A stretch of DNA of 64,000 bases from Diogma glabrata (GCA_963693315.1 OY856186.1:303434586-303498585), one strand, 5' to 3'; counted from the stretch's first letter, positions 23,298 to 35,885 are shown. Made by a program: numbers and translations. Notes: generated by a model from the letters alone, not told the origin.

Positions 23298-24894
23298 AAT
23301 GGGCGATATGTATAAAAACTAGTAAACACTAGTTAAACTTTACTACCTAGTTTAATACAAAATTGCTAGTATAGTAAAAAATTGGTTTGAGTATGAACTA
23401 AACTAGGAGGGTAGTATTAAAAAACATCGCACTAAGTTGTTGCTATGGCGTTTACTAGGAATTTAAATAACAAACTTTTTTGAGTTGTCAAATAAATAAC
23501 TTATTTGTTATATATCTTCGTATATATTTCCAGTTTATCTATTTATTTAGTAAATTTGTAGAATTTTATGTGAATAAATATAAGAAGAAGTTCCATATTA
23601 AAATATTCATTTTATTCTATATTTTTGTGTTTGTGTATGGAAGTGAAATAAGTTGTTTTATTGAAGAAAAATCCTTTATTCAGATCCCGTATTTAAGTAA
23701 AAATTTCTTCTAAAATTTCGAAACCTTTTATGTTTGATCTTTCATTAGTCAGACATGCAAGAATGAAGATGCAGCCCAATTTCTTTTCAGAACAATTGGC
23801 GATAGACTATTTTTCATAAGAGCTTTGAAGGTTTTCGTAGATTTGATACGTAATCTTTCGTAGATAGCTATCAGATGGCAATTTGTGTATTGTTTTTGAG
23901 ATTTTCCTATACGTTTTTCCAATGTTTTGGGGTGTAAAATGAACTGATTGAATTCGTTTGCGTACCTCTTATTATTAGTCGTGGGCATGCCGTGAATCGT
24001 TTTTATTACGTTTCTGATTTGGAACTGCGGCTTACACAGTCTTTTATTTTTGCGATGAATCAGTGGTTCCACCGTTCAAGCAACACTCTGTTTTGTCTTA
24101 TTTAATGAGCTTATTACAAATGTGTGATAATCGAAGGCGCTCCTTTTACTAGCGATAGTATACCTTGGCGATGAGTATATCGAATTATGCTAGAAACATT
24201 TACTTTAAATTGACGCCTCGTGGCTTGGTGCAACAGGCTGCCGGGGTATAACTAAATGTGTGTTAACTAAATAGTTGACATCACTAATGACTATTGAATA
24301 CTAGAATTATTCCTCTGTTCCATCATAATTCTTGCAAATAACATGTAGTTCTCAGCATTAATATTTATATTTGGATTAATTTGTATTCGTTACAGCTAAA
24401 CTATAAGGAAATGCTATTGTTAGGCTTAGTATTTTTCCTGTTATAAGTTGGTATCCGGCTTTTATTTTAGCGAAAAACGTTTCTTTAGTCTGTTAAAGTT
24501 AAAATGACAGTCTTGAGAACGATAAACGAAAAGAACTTTTGCTGTTTAAGAACCATGCTTTCGAAAACAATCTAGAGCTTCTCAAGTGCGAAAATTTAAA
24601 AAATTGAATGTGGTTTGGGCCACACTAGAGCGGGAGAAAAGAAGATGAGTTTGAGGTGTTCTTATATTAGAATGGTTCTTATATTAGAGTAGTTCTTATG
24701 AAAATTTTAGAATTTTAATGCTTTTATAGACTCAAAGGGCTTAAAATAAATTTGAAGCTTTGTTTTGCTTGATTTGATTTTGTTTTACATCTTTGACTTT
24801 CATATCTTTATCTTGATATAAATCTCCGCCACCTTGCCATTTAGGTTTCTTTAACAAATAACATGGGGGGTTCACATTGAATAAAATAATCAAG

Positions 24895-25290
24895 TTACGA
24901 TTCTAGTCAAAGTACATTAGACGAGCCAGTCCCAACTACCCTTGCAATAACATTGACATGGGCCAAAAATGTGGGTTAGAAAATAATCCTGCAAAAACAG
25001 TAGTGATTCTTTTTACCAGGAAGCAGAGGATCCCTGATATTGGCTCCATTACTCTGGAAGGAAGTGATCTTGCACTTGCAGAACTAGCAAAATACCTATG
25101 TACGTGCTGAATACCTAGGTAGACTCACCTGGAAATCAAATATCACAGAAAGAGCCAAAAAAGTTACAGTAGCACTATCTATACTCATGTAAAAAAGCCA
25201 TGGAAAAATATGGAATCTTGCACCTCACATATCCCAATGATTTTACTTCTCGGTGATCAGACCGATCTTAATGTACGTTGTGATCATATG
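24895..25290 (+). pseudogene. LINE reverse-transcriptase fragment (R1/Jockey-like)
   Basis: Conserved RT thumb-region segments appear in shifting frames: KTVVILFTRKQRIPDIGSI near 24995-25045, YLG-LTWKSNITERAKKV near 25110-25165 and a RPILMYVVIICW-like segment near 25258-25295. The order matches the region after the YADD box of R1/Jockey-type ORF2. No catalytic residues are included. Confidence 0.6.
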
Positions 25291-25479
25291 CTGGACTGCA
25301 ATTTCTAACGCTTCAACCCAGTTACGCTTCTCCATAATCTACCCTTTAATGTGGTAGATCAACAGATAACATGAAAATGAACTCTTTGACTCAGCTATAG
25401 GGATATGAAGCAGTTGTTCTGGATTTATTGATTCCAAGCATCTGATAAATTTTTGAAATATTGTAGATTCAAAATTCCT

Positions 25480-26620
25480 TTCTTGATCTGTATGAATCTA
25501 ATTGCTTATTTCTGCTTCAGTTATTATGGTTCTTGATTCCTGATTGGCATTGGACAGACACCTCTGGCCACTTGCTAAAATAATTCATTATGACTAGCAC
25601 ATATTTGTTGATGCTATCAGTAGCCAGAAATAGTCTAGCTACATTCATTGCAATTTCCTCAAATGGCGCTCCCATATTATACTGCCTCATATTACCATAA
25701 CTTCTTCGTAAAGGTCCTTTTGCAGTAGATATTCCACGACACCATTCCACTACCGATTGACATGCTCCTGACCAATAAAATCTATGTCGTATTTTATCAA
25801 GGGTTTTGTTAATACCCTGGTGACCGCCACTGGTTCCTCCATAACATTTCTTTAAAAACTTGTGGCATTTTTATTTTTGGGACTACTACTAACATTGATT
25901 CTTTAACTGTACCCTTAGAACTTACAGAGGCTGTTCCAATATGACCAATATGACACAGTCTAGGTTTTTCTCCTCTTTCACTTACGTAAGCCTCACCACA
26001 ATAATGTTTTCCTAGCTTTCGGCTTGGTTACAGTGCTTGCATTCTACCTGACATTCGCTAACATTACCATGTGCAGCTCCTGTTCGATGTTTAATGTCAA
26101 AAACATAAGCCTGTAAGCGTTTGATCCAACGTGCTCCCTACACCACCGGGTATTTCAATTGTAATAAACAACTCAATGCTCCATGATCAATACTCAAATG
26201 GAATTACAAGTGTTTGTGGAAATGTTTCACACATAGCACTATAGCCAGCAATTCTTTGTGGGTTGCACAATGATCCCTTTCTCGCTTGGACAGTGTCTTC
26301 GAGTAATAATAAGGTATTACTTTCTCTTTCCCATCAATTTCATCGATCTTTTTCCCTCCTCCTATACCATCATTGCTGGTATCAGTATTTAATATAAATT
26401 TAAGATTGCATAGGATAAACCAGAACTGGTGCAGATCATAATCTTAATTGTAGTTCCGTAATCGCATCGTCTTGCTTTTCGGTCTATTAAAATGCTTTAT
26501 CATTTCTTGGAAGCTTATGTAGGCTCTTAGCAATATAATCAAATTCTGGTATAAAACGTCGGTATTATACAATCATTGAAAACTGCAAAGCTCTGATAAA
26601 TCTTTTAACTTAAACATACA
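25480..26620 (-). pseudogene. Ty3/gypsy pol remnant 2 (RT/RNase H, integrase)
   Basis: The 77-codon frame at 25750-25517 reads as integrase core: KGPLRR, QYNMGAPFEEIAMNVARLF, TDSINKYVLVIMNYFSKWPEV. In active gypsy integrases the segment is I-A-x-D-V-x-G-P-F; here Asp is Asn, so a catalytic residue is lost. Right of it, 25750-25840 shows the HHCC-side sequence. 26000-26330 matches the RNase H part of remnant 1 (13830-14120). 26400-26600 matches the RT connection. No LTRs seen. Confidence 0.75.
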
Positions 26621-27772
26621 ACAAACTAGAAGTTTCTATCTCTAATAGAACCAAATTTATGAATTTTTTAATAATAACTCGACTAGCCAAAAATCACGAA
26701 ATTCTCGATATTTGGAACCGCTATATTTTCCAAAAAAAAAAATCCTCGAACACGTGTATATCGAATAATCCTCGAATACGTTTATCTTTTTATTCGTAGC
26801 AAATTTTTTTCAAAAATATCAATGCGTTAGAAATATTCACGATTTTCACATGACAAAAATATTTGTTAAAAATTTTAAGGGTAACTTTCTCCCTTAGTTT
26901 TAATTTTTAAAAATTTTAAAATCGATTTTCCGATTTTTTTAAATTTATTTCAAAATATACACTTTCAAGTAATTCTTACCGCGTGATGGAAGTAGTATCG
27001 ATGTGAGTATTAGAGGGCACTCTAGGCAAAAAACACAGTTTTCACGCAGTTTTAAAACTTTATGATTTTTTTCTCGGAAATATCAGCATGTAGGCATATT
27101 TTGTATGTGACAATTTTGACCAAAAGTTTTTGCGTAAATCACTTCTTATTGGCATGGGTCGCGTTAAACCTTCATCCGTCTCATTTGCTAATCATTTTGC
27201 ATGTTCCGCATTCCGCCGACACTTGAACGATTATTTAAAAGCCAAAGTGTATAAGCACATAAAATTTGGAAAAAAAACTTGCAAGATTGGGTCGATTCTG
27301 CTTCAGCTATTTCAAGAAGTGTAAGTTACTATGTCTTAAAAGTATACTATTTCTAAAGGTGTCTAAAATTTACTGTTCCTTCACCCGGTTTACGCAATTT
27401 GTAAACTCTACATGCACGAAAACATATTTCATCTTTCAAATCTGAATAAAAAAACCAATAAATTCAATACATTTGTCTTGTTTTCGAATTCATATCACAT
27501 CTCAAAAAGAAAAAACTATAAATTAACAACCTAATAATAGTTTTAGTGTGGTAAATACGACACTAGGTTTGATTATAGTATATACTAGCATAGATCCAGC
27601 AAACTTTGGTTTTTATGCATACCAAACATAGCAAACACTCAAAAACAAAACAATTCGATGTTTTTTTTTTAGCAAGCTAGTAAAGTAAAGTTTCGAATAC
27701 TTTTTTATGCATACGAAAACTAGCAAACACTTAAAAAAACCTAGTTACTAGGTTTTATACATATGGCCCAAT

Positions 27773-28496
27773 GAGTTAGTCGTTTGAACAAAATTAATTA
27801 ATTGTTTTTGTAATTAATTTTTAAACAAAAATTAAAAAAAAACTTTTTTAAAGATGGCGCTAGGGTCGAAGATCAATCGGAATTTAATTAATTTTGAAAA
27901 TATTTCTATTCTTTCTCTAAAATATTCCAAATTTACAAAGAGGCGTTAATTTTAGTTCTTGAGATATTTAATTTTAAAGATTTTTAGTACGACTAAAATT
28001 CTAACTTTGCATCATTTTTTTAAGCAACTTCCATTAACAAAAAATTTTAAATTCAATTAAATTTTAACTTCTTTTTTTTTTAAATGTAGATCTATCCCTA
28101 CTTTAAAATATATCAAATTTACAAAAAGGTGTTGATTCGTGTTCTTGAGATATTTATTTTTAAAGATTTTTAGTCAGTTAATAATTCTAATTGTTTATTA
28201 TTTTTTCGAACAATTTTTAGCACAAAAAATTTTAACCACTGAAGTTCGAAAAAATGATGAAAAATTCGAATTTTAGTTGGACCAAAATTCTTTAAAATTA
28301 AATATCTCAAGAACACGAATTAACGCCTATTTGTAAATTTGATATATTTTAATGTAAGAAGAGAACTTCACCAAAAAAAAAGTAAAAATTTAATTAAATT
28401 TAAAATTGGTTAGAAGTGGTTTGAAAAAATTATAAAAAATTAGAATTTTTAGCCGTACTAAAATCTTTAAAATTAAATATCTCAAGAAAACGAATT
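27773..28496. repeat. Imperfect inverted repeats that host the LINE insertion
   Basis: 27885-28005 (CTAAAATATTCCAAATTTAC ... TCTTGAGATATTTAATTTTA ... TTTTTAGTACGAC) recurs inverted at 28440-28509 continued at 34546-34600. A middle copy at 28090-28180 also pairs with 28270-28360. LINE A landed inside one arm. No coding signal. Confidence 0.55.
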
Positions 28497-28889
28497 AACA
28501 CCTCTTTGTCCCCATCTAATGGACTTGGCACTTTGACGCAGTGATGGGGCTCAGTAGACTCAGTGATCTTAGGAGCTACAAAGGTAGGGTCACCCATGCC
28601 GTTAGGTCCTCGGTGAGAATCGAAGCCAAGATCAAGTCCAAAACCCAAAGCTAAGGTGAGACACGTACGCCGAAAGCTTAGCATGGTCAACGGGGTGCTT
28701 GATTATTATAACGGAACTCTGGATACCGGGCGTCCTCCAGTTTCAATAGCCTTACCACAGCACAGGGCTCTGTTGTGGTTGACCAATGTATCTCCCTACT
28801 TTCTTCATAAATATTGTATTGTAAGTTTTAGATGAGAGCGATGCTTCTCCAAACGCATCTCATATAAACTAACAACAAAACTGTGCACC

Positions 28890-30406
28890 ATGTCCTACTC
28901 TAGGATCATGCCTGATTTATCAGCTTATTCTAAACCAGACAGCACACATGCCATGTCTGACTCTAGGATCATGCCTGATTTATTAGCTTATCCTAATTCG
29001 GATAGTACACACACCATGTCTGACTCTATGGTAATGTCTGATTCACCAGCTTACTCTAAGTCAGACAAAAGACCTGTACGATATAGACAAAAATCTCTAG
29101 TACCTAAATTAAGTTGCGTTCAGATTAATCTGCACAGATCAGAGATGGCCTCAGTTAATTTGAACCGGTTAATTGAACAGGATGCTCACGATCTTGCGTT
29201 TATACAGGAGCCGTGGGCAGACAGTAAAAGAATAAAAGGTCTATCGTCAAACAAAAATACAAAACTGATCTATTTCTCAGATGTGGAAAGACCGCGAACC
29301 GCGATGCTAACGCTCATCACACCGTGTGGGGAAGTAGCAACATTAACACAAAAGGCGAGCGTCTGCTTCAATTTTTGTATACAAACAATATGTTTATTGC
29401 AAACAAAGGTAGTGAGCCTACCTTTAGAAACGCAATCAGAGGCGAGGTCCTTGACCTTACTTTAACTAACATAAACGCTACTAACCATATTAAGAACTGG
29501 CATGTTTCGAAGGAAGCTTCTATGTCTGATCATGCTTATATATGTTTCAACATAGAACACTACCCAAGGAGGGTTACACAACATATCTTCATGATAATGT
29601 AAATAGTTGCGGCAATATCAACTCTACATTTGAGCTTGACTCTGCAGCAAATAATTTGCAAGAAATTATCACTGAAGCATGCAACCTTAATACTCCAATA
29701 ACTCAATCCAAAAGATGCAGAGATGTACCTTGGTGGAATGGTTACTCGGAGAGGAAAAGGAATAAAGTTCGCAAGCTCTTTAACAGAGCAAAAACAACAA
29801 ATAATTGGACAGAGTACCGAGTAGCTCTAACCAATTATAATAAAGAACTCAGACAATCGAAAAGAAATAGCTGGAAAGAGCTCTGCAATACGATAGATAA
29901 TCTGCCTGCTGCAGTTCGACTCCAAAAATTGATGTCGTGTGATCACACAAACCCTCTAGGCTCAATCTGCAAACCAAGTGGTACGTATACCACCAGCTCC
30001 ATTGAGACACTAGATACTTTACTTCAAACCCACTTTCCGGACTCAATAGAATGGAGCACAGAAGATAATGCCAACGAAGACGTACGTCTTCTAGATCCTG
30101 CAACTAAAAGTAATGCAGATCATTTAACCAACACAATTTTCACCCCCAACAAAGCGAGATGGGCTATAGAATCCTTCGGTCCGTATAAATCTCCAGGAGG
30201 TGATGGAATTTCTCGGTATTTCTGCAAAAGGGTCTAACAATCGTTCTTCCATATGTCATGCGTTTGTTCAAAGCAAGCTTTCGCCTTGCTTACATTCCTC
30301 AGATATGGCGAGAAACTATAGTGGAATTTATAACTAAGCCAGGAAAAAAACCAAATGAAGCCAAATCATACAGACAAATAAGTCTTACATCTTTTCTATT
30401 AAAAAC
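28890..30406 (+). pseudogene. LINE family A polyprotein, 5' half (endonuclease to RT start)
   Basis: The frame from Met at 28890 begins with three tandem ~21-residue repeats (MSYSRIMPDLSAYS..., MSDSRIMPDLLAYP..., MSDSMVMSDSPAYS...). Then comes the endonuclease start LSCVQINLHRSEMA and LAFIQEPW (catalytic Glu). After RPRTAML the central domain is deleted and the frame shifts to WGSSNINTKGE ... EVLDLTLTN ... SMSDHAYI (catalytic Asp-His). From 29542 the linker leads to RT motifs: TPNKARWAIESFGPYKSPGGDGI, then a frameshift at ~30235, then W-R-E-T-I-V-E-F-I-T-K-P-G-K and SYRQISLTSFLLKT. It ends at the insertion at 30407. Confidence 0.85.
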
Positions 30407-30419
30407 TGTTATGCCGCAA

Positions 30420-30495
30420 TCTGAGGTATTATCTAACCAGTAGTATTTATAAGAGAGTCTGAGGTATTATCTAACCAGTAGTATTTATAAGAGAG
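30420..30495 (+). repeat. 38-bp tandem duplication with TATA-like box
   Basis: Two exact copies, 30420-30457 and 30458-30495, each with GTAGTATTTATAAGAGAG. The TTTATAAGAG part could be a duplicated promoter box if this is an LTR. Confidence 0.85.
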
Positions 30496-30726
30496 TCTAC
30501 ACCCCAGAACGAGTTCAGGTTCTGTATTGGTAGATTGAAGGAAATGTATGCCTTGGTAGTGAGATTTAACGATCAACGAACAGTCAAGGATACATTCTCT
30601 TCAGTCATACTGTTCTATCTTTTCTCTCCCTTATAAACTGACTACTTGGTAATCTAATCTAAAATAATCTAAAATAATAATCTAATCTAAAATTCAACGT
30701 CCGTAACTACATAAAACAACCACTTA

Positions 30727-30878
30727 GTACAACGAAAATACATTACCTGGTTCATTATCCATACCATTAGCTAATCGTGTTGCTACAACAACACGTCGTG
30801 TTGCTTCACTATCAATTTCTATTAAAAAACTATCAATTTCACAATTAGCATCGCTTAAATTCGTAAACATTCTTCTAC
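30727..30878 (-). CDS. Possible 5' coding exon, unknown protein
   Basis: A short minus-strand frame starts at Met near 30878 (MFTNLSDANCEIDSFL...) and runs 50 codons; it is acidic and not low-complexity. After ~42 codons, at Glu-Pro, the DNA reads CCAG|GTAATG, a good splice-donor consensus. I do not recognise the protein. It lies inside the 2,054-bp insertion, so it would be either a captured host exon or chance. The DNA also has the palindrome CAACACGTCGTGTTG in the same stretch. Confidence is low because the frame is short. Confidence 0.25.
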
Positions 30879-32465
30879 CTTGTTTTAATCAAACAAAAGT
30901 AAAACTCACATAGTTGTAATTGCATTTTTTATTTTTGTTGATACTATCAGATACAATCAGATATATAGATAGATATAATCATCTGTTCATTTAACATGCT
31001 ACGATTTATCGTATTTTATAGTTTATTGCCATTTCATTTTCTCTATATAACTTTTAATAACGGGAACAAAACAAACACGAATTATATGTTGTTGATCCTT
31101 CTTTTTTTTTTATTGTTTGACGATCTCATTCTAAAAAACCCGATTAAATTCCTTTGTTTGGGAAAATAAAACAACAGAAAGAAGTATACAAATTTTTTGA
31201 ATAGTCATCTCCTTCACTCCCTTTCGTTTAGGAATTATTTATAGAACGATCTTGCACATTCTCGGTCAGTTGGATTTTGATTTTATAATCGAAGAGAAAA
31301 CAAATTGAAAATTGTTCCGAGTTCGTTTATTAGTTCTCAAAACAAAAATAAAGAAAATTTTTTTTTTAATTAATAGAATTCAGAATACGCGGTGAACATT
31401 GAAAGAATAAATAATTTTTTTGAATCCTTGATCGATTCTCAAAATAAAGATATCTGTGTGATAACTCGGCGCTAAGATACAACAAAATTTTAGATTGTGA
31501 TATTACTCCGCGTTTGTTAAAGAAACAATAAGATAAAATACAGAATAAAATATGGCGGGTACGCGCATAGATATTAAATCCGTGTAGATGTCAAATCCGT
31601 CAAATCCAACCGAATAAAATTAAATTAATAATCGGGCGAGTTATGAGTTGTTTCTGATTATGTGGAAAACCGAATTATACACATATGAACTGATAGTGTT
31701 AATTTCGGGTACGTGAAAAACATGTTTAAATAGTGTCGGATTATATATGTTATGTGCAATTTTGAATTAACATTAAACCAACAAAAAAAATCTTGTTTAG
31801 TCCTTTCGATTAACAATAATATAAAAGTTATAAAGAAATTAGTTAAAACCATTTTACTGTACATTTTCTTGGTTAGTGTTTAAACTCATGCTTTTAATAA
31901 ATTGAAAATGAAAAAAAAATATGTGTATATGTAATTACAATACTACGACAAAAATAAAAAGTTCTTTTTCATAACACTATTATTTAAAATTGGAGCCAAA
32001 CATTGTGTGCTAAAAGAATGAGTCTTTCTTGTTATGTTATAAGAAGAAAGTAAGTATTGAACCTAAACTGTGCCACAAATACAATTCTACCTATGATAAC
32101 ACATTTTGGATCTAGCTGGATATTGATATGTATAGTGGATATTATATGCGAGACATATCAGGACGTAGGTCTCAACCCGCAGCATCAAGAATAAATTGTT
32201 TTTCTCAAGACTACATTCGACGTATAAGTAATTAGCTTAAGTAAGTAATTAGTAATATAGTTGTCATTTATACTTTTCTCACGTAAATATATATATTTAA
32301 TTGAAAATATGAAATACTAAAATATTTGACCGGAATTAGCAATTAAATAAATTCTTTAGAGATTTTTTTGTGGATAACGTCCACACCGTAAAACTTGCCT
32401 GTTGCCAGGAAAAAGTCTGGCTTTACCATCTCGGAACATAGCGGCCCATAGCTCCGTTATAAAAC

Positions 32466-34459
32466 AATGGAAAAGATGTTGGATTATCACATCCGTCATG
32501 TATGTCTGAAACAAAACCCTCTCAACTCTAGCCAGCACGCCTATCAGACTGGGAAATCTACTGAAACGGCGTACTTCAATGCTATCATTGAAATGGCCAC
32601 AAAGAAAAATATAAACCCGCTTATCATTGCGTGGATTATCAAGATGCTTCAGAGTCGGAAGATAACGGCTACAGTAGGTGATTATTCAGTGACTGTTACT
32701 GCATCTAGAGGCTGCCCGCAAGAGGGCGTGCTCTCTCCGCTGCTTTGGCTAATGGTGGCTGATGATCTCCTCACTAAGCTAAATGATTCCGGCTTCAACA
32801 CTGTAGGCTATGCCGACGACTTGGCAGTCATGGTTAGAGGGAAACATGACTCCATTGTCGCTGGTCGAACCCAGACAGCTCTTAATATTGTATCAAAGTG
32901 GTGCAACAGATTGGGACTGTCGATCAACCCACAAAAAACAAGCATTGTCGTTTTCACAAACAGGAGAAACTTTAATTTCATTTCTCCTGTTCTAAACGGC
33001 GATCCAATACAAACATCAAAAGAGGTTAGATATTTGGGTGTGATCCTGGATAGCAAACTAACCTGGAACTCACACCTGAAATATATCTCCGATAAGGCAA
33101 ACAAAGTTTTCTTCACATGCAGAAACCTGTTTGGGAAAACATGGGGTCTTAGCCCAAAAATGATACTTTGGTTGCACCAAAGTTTTATTAAACCAATTCT
33201 AACATATGCAGCTTTAGTTTGGTGGCCTAAAACGCGCCAAATAACAGCTCAAAATATGTTTACAAAAATACAAAGGCTTGTGTGTCTTAGTGCCACAGGT
33301 GCTTTCACAACCACGCGAACGTCAGCAATGGAAATTCTTCTAAAGCTTTCTCCATTGCACCTACATGTAAAATCTGTAGCGGTGTTGAGCGTTCATAGAC
33401 TGCAGCTCACAGAAGGGTTTAAACCGGGTAATCTAACCGGACACCTTAAAATCCTTTCTGAATTACAAGCTGAAATGCATGCATACCATATTTCGGATTG
33501 TATGCAAAAAACAATAGATTTAGACAGGCACTTTGATGTCAAGATATTGGCCAGAGATCGTATTAAAAACTACATACGATCACTGCCACATAACGCCAGC
33601 ATCTGGTACACAGATGGCTCTCGATCCAATATGGGCACGGGATCAGGAGTGTTTGGTCCTAGAACAAAGCAAACGGTTTCCCTAGGCACCACAACAACCA
33701 TATTTTAAGCCGAAATGTTTGCCATTAGCAGTTGCGCTTTGCTATGTGCTGAAAGAAAATACCAAAATATTGAAATATATATTATCTCTGACAGCCAAGC
33801 AGCACTCTTGGCATTAAAATCTACGCGCTTTGATTCAAAACTGGTATGGGAATGCTACCAAAATCTACTAAAACTCTCCTGCAATAATAAAGTAACACTT
33901 GTGTGGGCACCTAGCCACACAGGAATACAAGGAAATGCTATCGCTGACGCTTTAGCAAAGCAAGAGGCTGATAAAAAGTTTGTTGGACCGGAACCATGCT
34001 TCGGAATGGCCAAGAGTTCGCTCAAAAGCACGATTCAAACATGGAACAGGAACAAAATGAAAAAATTATGGAGAAGCAGAGAGGGACTAGTACACTCTAA
34101 AAAGTTTCTAGGTAACCTCCCTGTTTCACCCTTCAAAACAATCGACTTAAACAGATAATCTCTAAGAATTTTAACAGTGGTGCGTTACTGGACATGGTCC
34201 TTTAAACCACCATCTTAAAAAAATGGGCCTTGTTGTTTCCGACAGGTGTAGATTCTGCTACTCGGACGTGGAAACGATGGAACACGTCATCTGTAGCTGT
34301 CCTGAACTCTCTTGGCACAGATACAACCAACTTGGTCATAGAACACTAACACTTCCATTACCACAAAACGTCAATCCAATTGAGCTAATTAATTTTATTA
34401 AAAGTCTCAACTTGGATGACAGAATACAACCAGTAACGGCTCAGACGACGACTGACTAA
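32466..34459 (+). pseudogene. LINE family A polyprotein, 3' half (RT, RNase H, zinc finger)
   Basis: RT: MEKMLDYHIR, QHAYQTGKSTETA, then (after a deletion that removes the AFDNI-type motif) GCPQEGVLSPLLW and VGYADDLAVMV with both catalytic Asp intact, GLSINPQKTSIVVF, YLGVILDSKLTWNSH. RNase H: IWYTDGSRSNMGTGSGVF (first Asp); a TAA at 33706 in place of the expected Gln before Ala-Glu-Met; ISDSQAALLAL (Asp); WAPSHTGIQGNAIADALAK (His and Asp). After a frameshift near 34175 the C-terminal finger follows: GHGPLNHHLKKMGL, CRFCYSDVETMEH and CSCPEL. Lesions are few, suggesting a fairly young copy. Confidence 0.9.
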
Positions 34460-34984
34460 TAAAACAATCAGGGTAAGCACAATAGACCTTCAGGTCGCAG
34501 TGCTACTTGAACTGCAAGTCTCAAGGCCCTCCAATAAAAAAAAAAAACACCTCTTTGTAAATTTCGAATATTTTAGAGTAAGGATAGAACTATTTTCAGA
34601 AAATTGAATCGAATTCGCTTGTGCTTCGCTCAATTTTAAACTTTTGCTTGAGAATAAACTATTTCATTACACACTGATCGATGAAAATGATATTATATAA
34701 ATTATAAAATATGGAGGGGCTGAAATCTCAAGCTCTGACATATCAAAACTTCGGTCTGGGTTAAGGATTTTGATATATTTTTCGGAAAAAAACTTTTATG
34801 AGGACATGGTTTTTAGTTTTGGGCAGCGATGTATATCAAACATAACTCTTTGTTAAAGAACATGTATTTTTTAGAATTTATTACAAAACTAACACCAAAC
34901 ATCAATACGTTGCCGGAAAATCATAACAGATCATAAATTAACATAATTTAGTGTAAAGATGATACACTCAGCGAACTACTCAAA

Positions 34985-35885
34985 AACCTCTCCATTTAGC
35001 GTTTCGAGAAAATATTACAAAATCACAAATTCATATTTCTTTCAAAATTCCAAAAATATTGTAAAAATTAAATAAAATCAAACTTTGTTCAAAATTTTAA
35101 AAATTATTACTAAATCAGAAATTAAAATTTTTTCAAAAATTCTAAAAATATTGCAAAAATTATAATCAAATCAAAAATTGAAACATTTTTCAAAATTCCA
35201 AAAATATTCCAAAAATTAGAATAAAATCAAATATTTAAACTTTTTCTAAATTCCAATAATATTCCAAAAACTCTAAAAAATTCGAACTTTTCCAAAATTC
35301 TAAAAATATTGCAAAAATTATTACAATATCAAAACTTGAAACTTTTTTCAAAATTCCAAATATTATAATAAAATTTAAAATTATTAAAAATTCTAAAAAT
35401 ATTCCAAAAATTCTTACAAAATCAAAAACGTTTTCAAAATTCTAAAAATATATATAAAATTCAAATTTTTTTTTCAAAATTCTAAAAAAATTACAAAAAT
35501 TATAACAAAATCAAAAATTAAAACTTTTTTCAAAATTCCAAAAATATTCCAAAAATTAGAATAAAATCATATATTTAAACTTTTTCTAAATTCCAATAAT
35601 ATTCCAAAAATTCAAACTTTTCCAAAATTCTAAAAATATTCCAAAAATTCTTACAAAATCAATAATTGAGACTTTTTTCAAAATTCTAAAAAATAAATAA
35701 AATTCAAAAATTCAGTTTTTTTTTCAAAATTTTAAAAATATTGCAAAAATTTTAACAAAATCAAAAATTACAACTATTTCCAAAATTCTAAAAATATTGC
35801 TAAATTATTACAAAATCAAAAATACAAACTTTTTTCAAAATTCCAAAAGTATTTCAAAAACTATAACAAATTCAAAAATATCCAT
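34985..35885. repeat. A-rich degenerate tandem array
   Basis: A ~55-75-bp degenerate unit of the type CAAAATTCCAAAAATATT plus a variable tail with TTACAAAATCAAAAATT repeats about a dozen times. A larger duplication is visible: 35195-35270 and 35535-35605 are almost identical. No coding signal. Confidence 0.75.

Larger units (their letters stand above)
23301..27769. mobile_element. 4.47-kb TIR element with internal TE debris
   Basis: The left end reads GGGCGATATGTATAAAAACT; the right end, inverted, reads GGGCCATATGTATAAAACCT; both continue AGTAA. The flanks are AAT at 23298-23300 and 27770-27772. Both subterminal regions are rich in CTAG(T/C) and AGCAAACAC motifs. Inside are a LINE fragment and a gypsy remnant but no clear transposase. 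The GGGC end and 3-bp flank repeat suggest PIF/Harbinger affinity, though AAT is not the usual TWA. Confidence 0.6.
30407..32460. mobile_element. 2,054-bp insertion with AAAAC target duplication
   Basis: AAAAC flanks it at 30402-30406 and 32461-32465. The left LINE frame breaks off at Leu-Leu-Lys-Thr and resumes on the right at Met-Glu-Lys-Met exactly in phase, so the borders are precise. The left end begins TGTTATGCCGCAATC, followed by a TATAAGAGAG-containing tandem repeat. This resembles the start of a BEL/Pao-type LTR, and a 5-bp duplication suits LTR elements. But the right end (CTCCGTTAT) is not a matching LTR end, so the class is uncertain. It holds one possible short exon on the minus strand. 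Confidence 0.75.
28510..34545 (+). mobile_element. LINE family A, near full length with 13-bp target duplication
   Basis: AACACCTCTTTGT occurs at 28497-28509 and again at 34546-34558, directly after an A-run (34534-34545). Start, poly-A tail and target duplication are therefore all visible. The element codes for endonuclease, reverse transcriptase, RNase H and a C-terminal CCHC-like zinc finger, the layout of RNase H-bearing non-LTR clades (I/R1/Jockey group). It is interrupted at 30407-32460 by another insertion; without that it is ~4.0 kb. No separate ORF1 is seen. The endonuclease has an internal deletion. Confidence 0.9.

Noticed and set aside
23749..24072. 107-codon minus-strand frame inside the 4.5-kb TIR element
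   Set aside because: Basic, not low-complexity, but no recognisable domain; no support from neighbours. It might be part of a lost transposase, but I cannot show it.
27130..27324. 65-codon frame with a faint THAP-like pattern (KPSSVS...NHF...FRRHL)
   Set aside because: The key Cys of the C-x-x-H pair is absent and the N-terminal Cys pair is not seen; similarity too weak to call.
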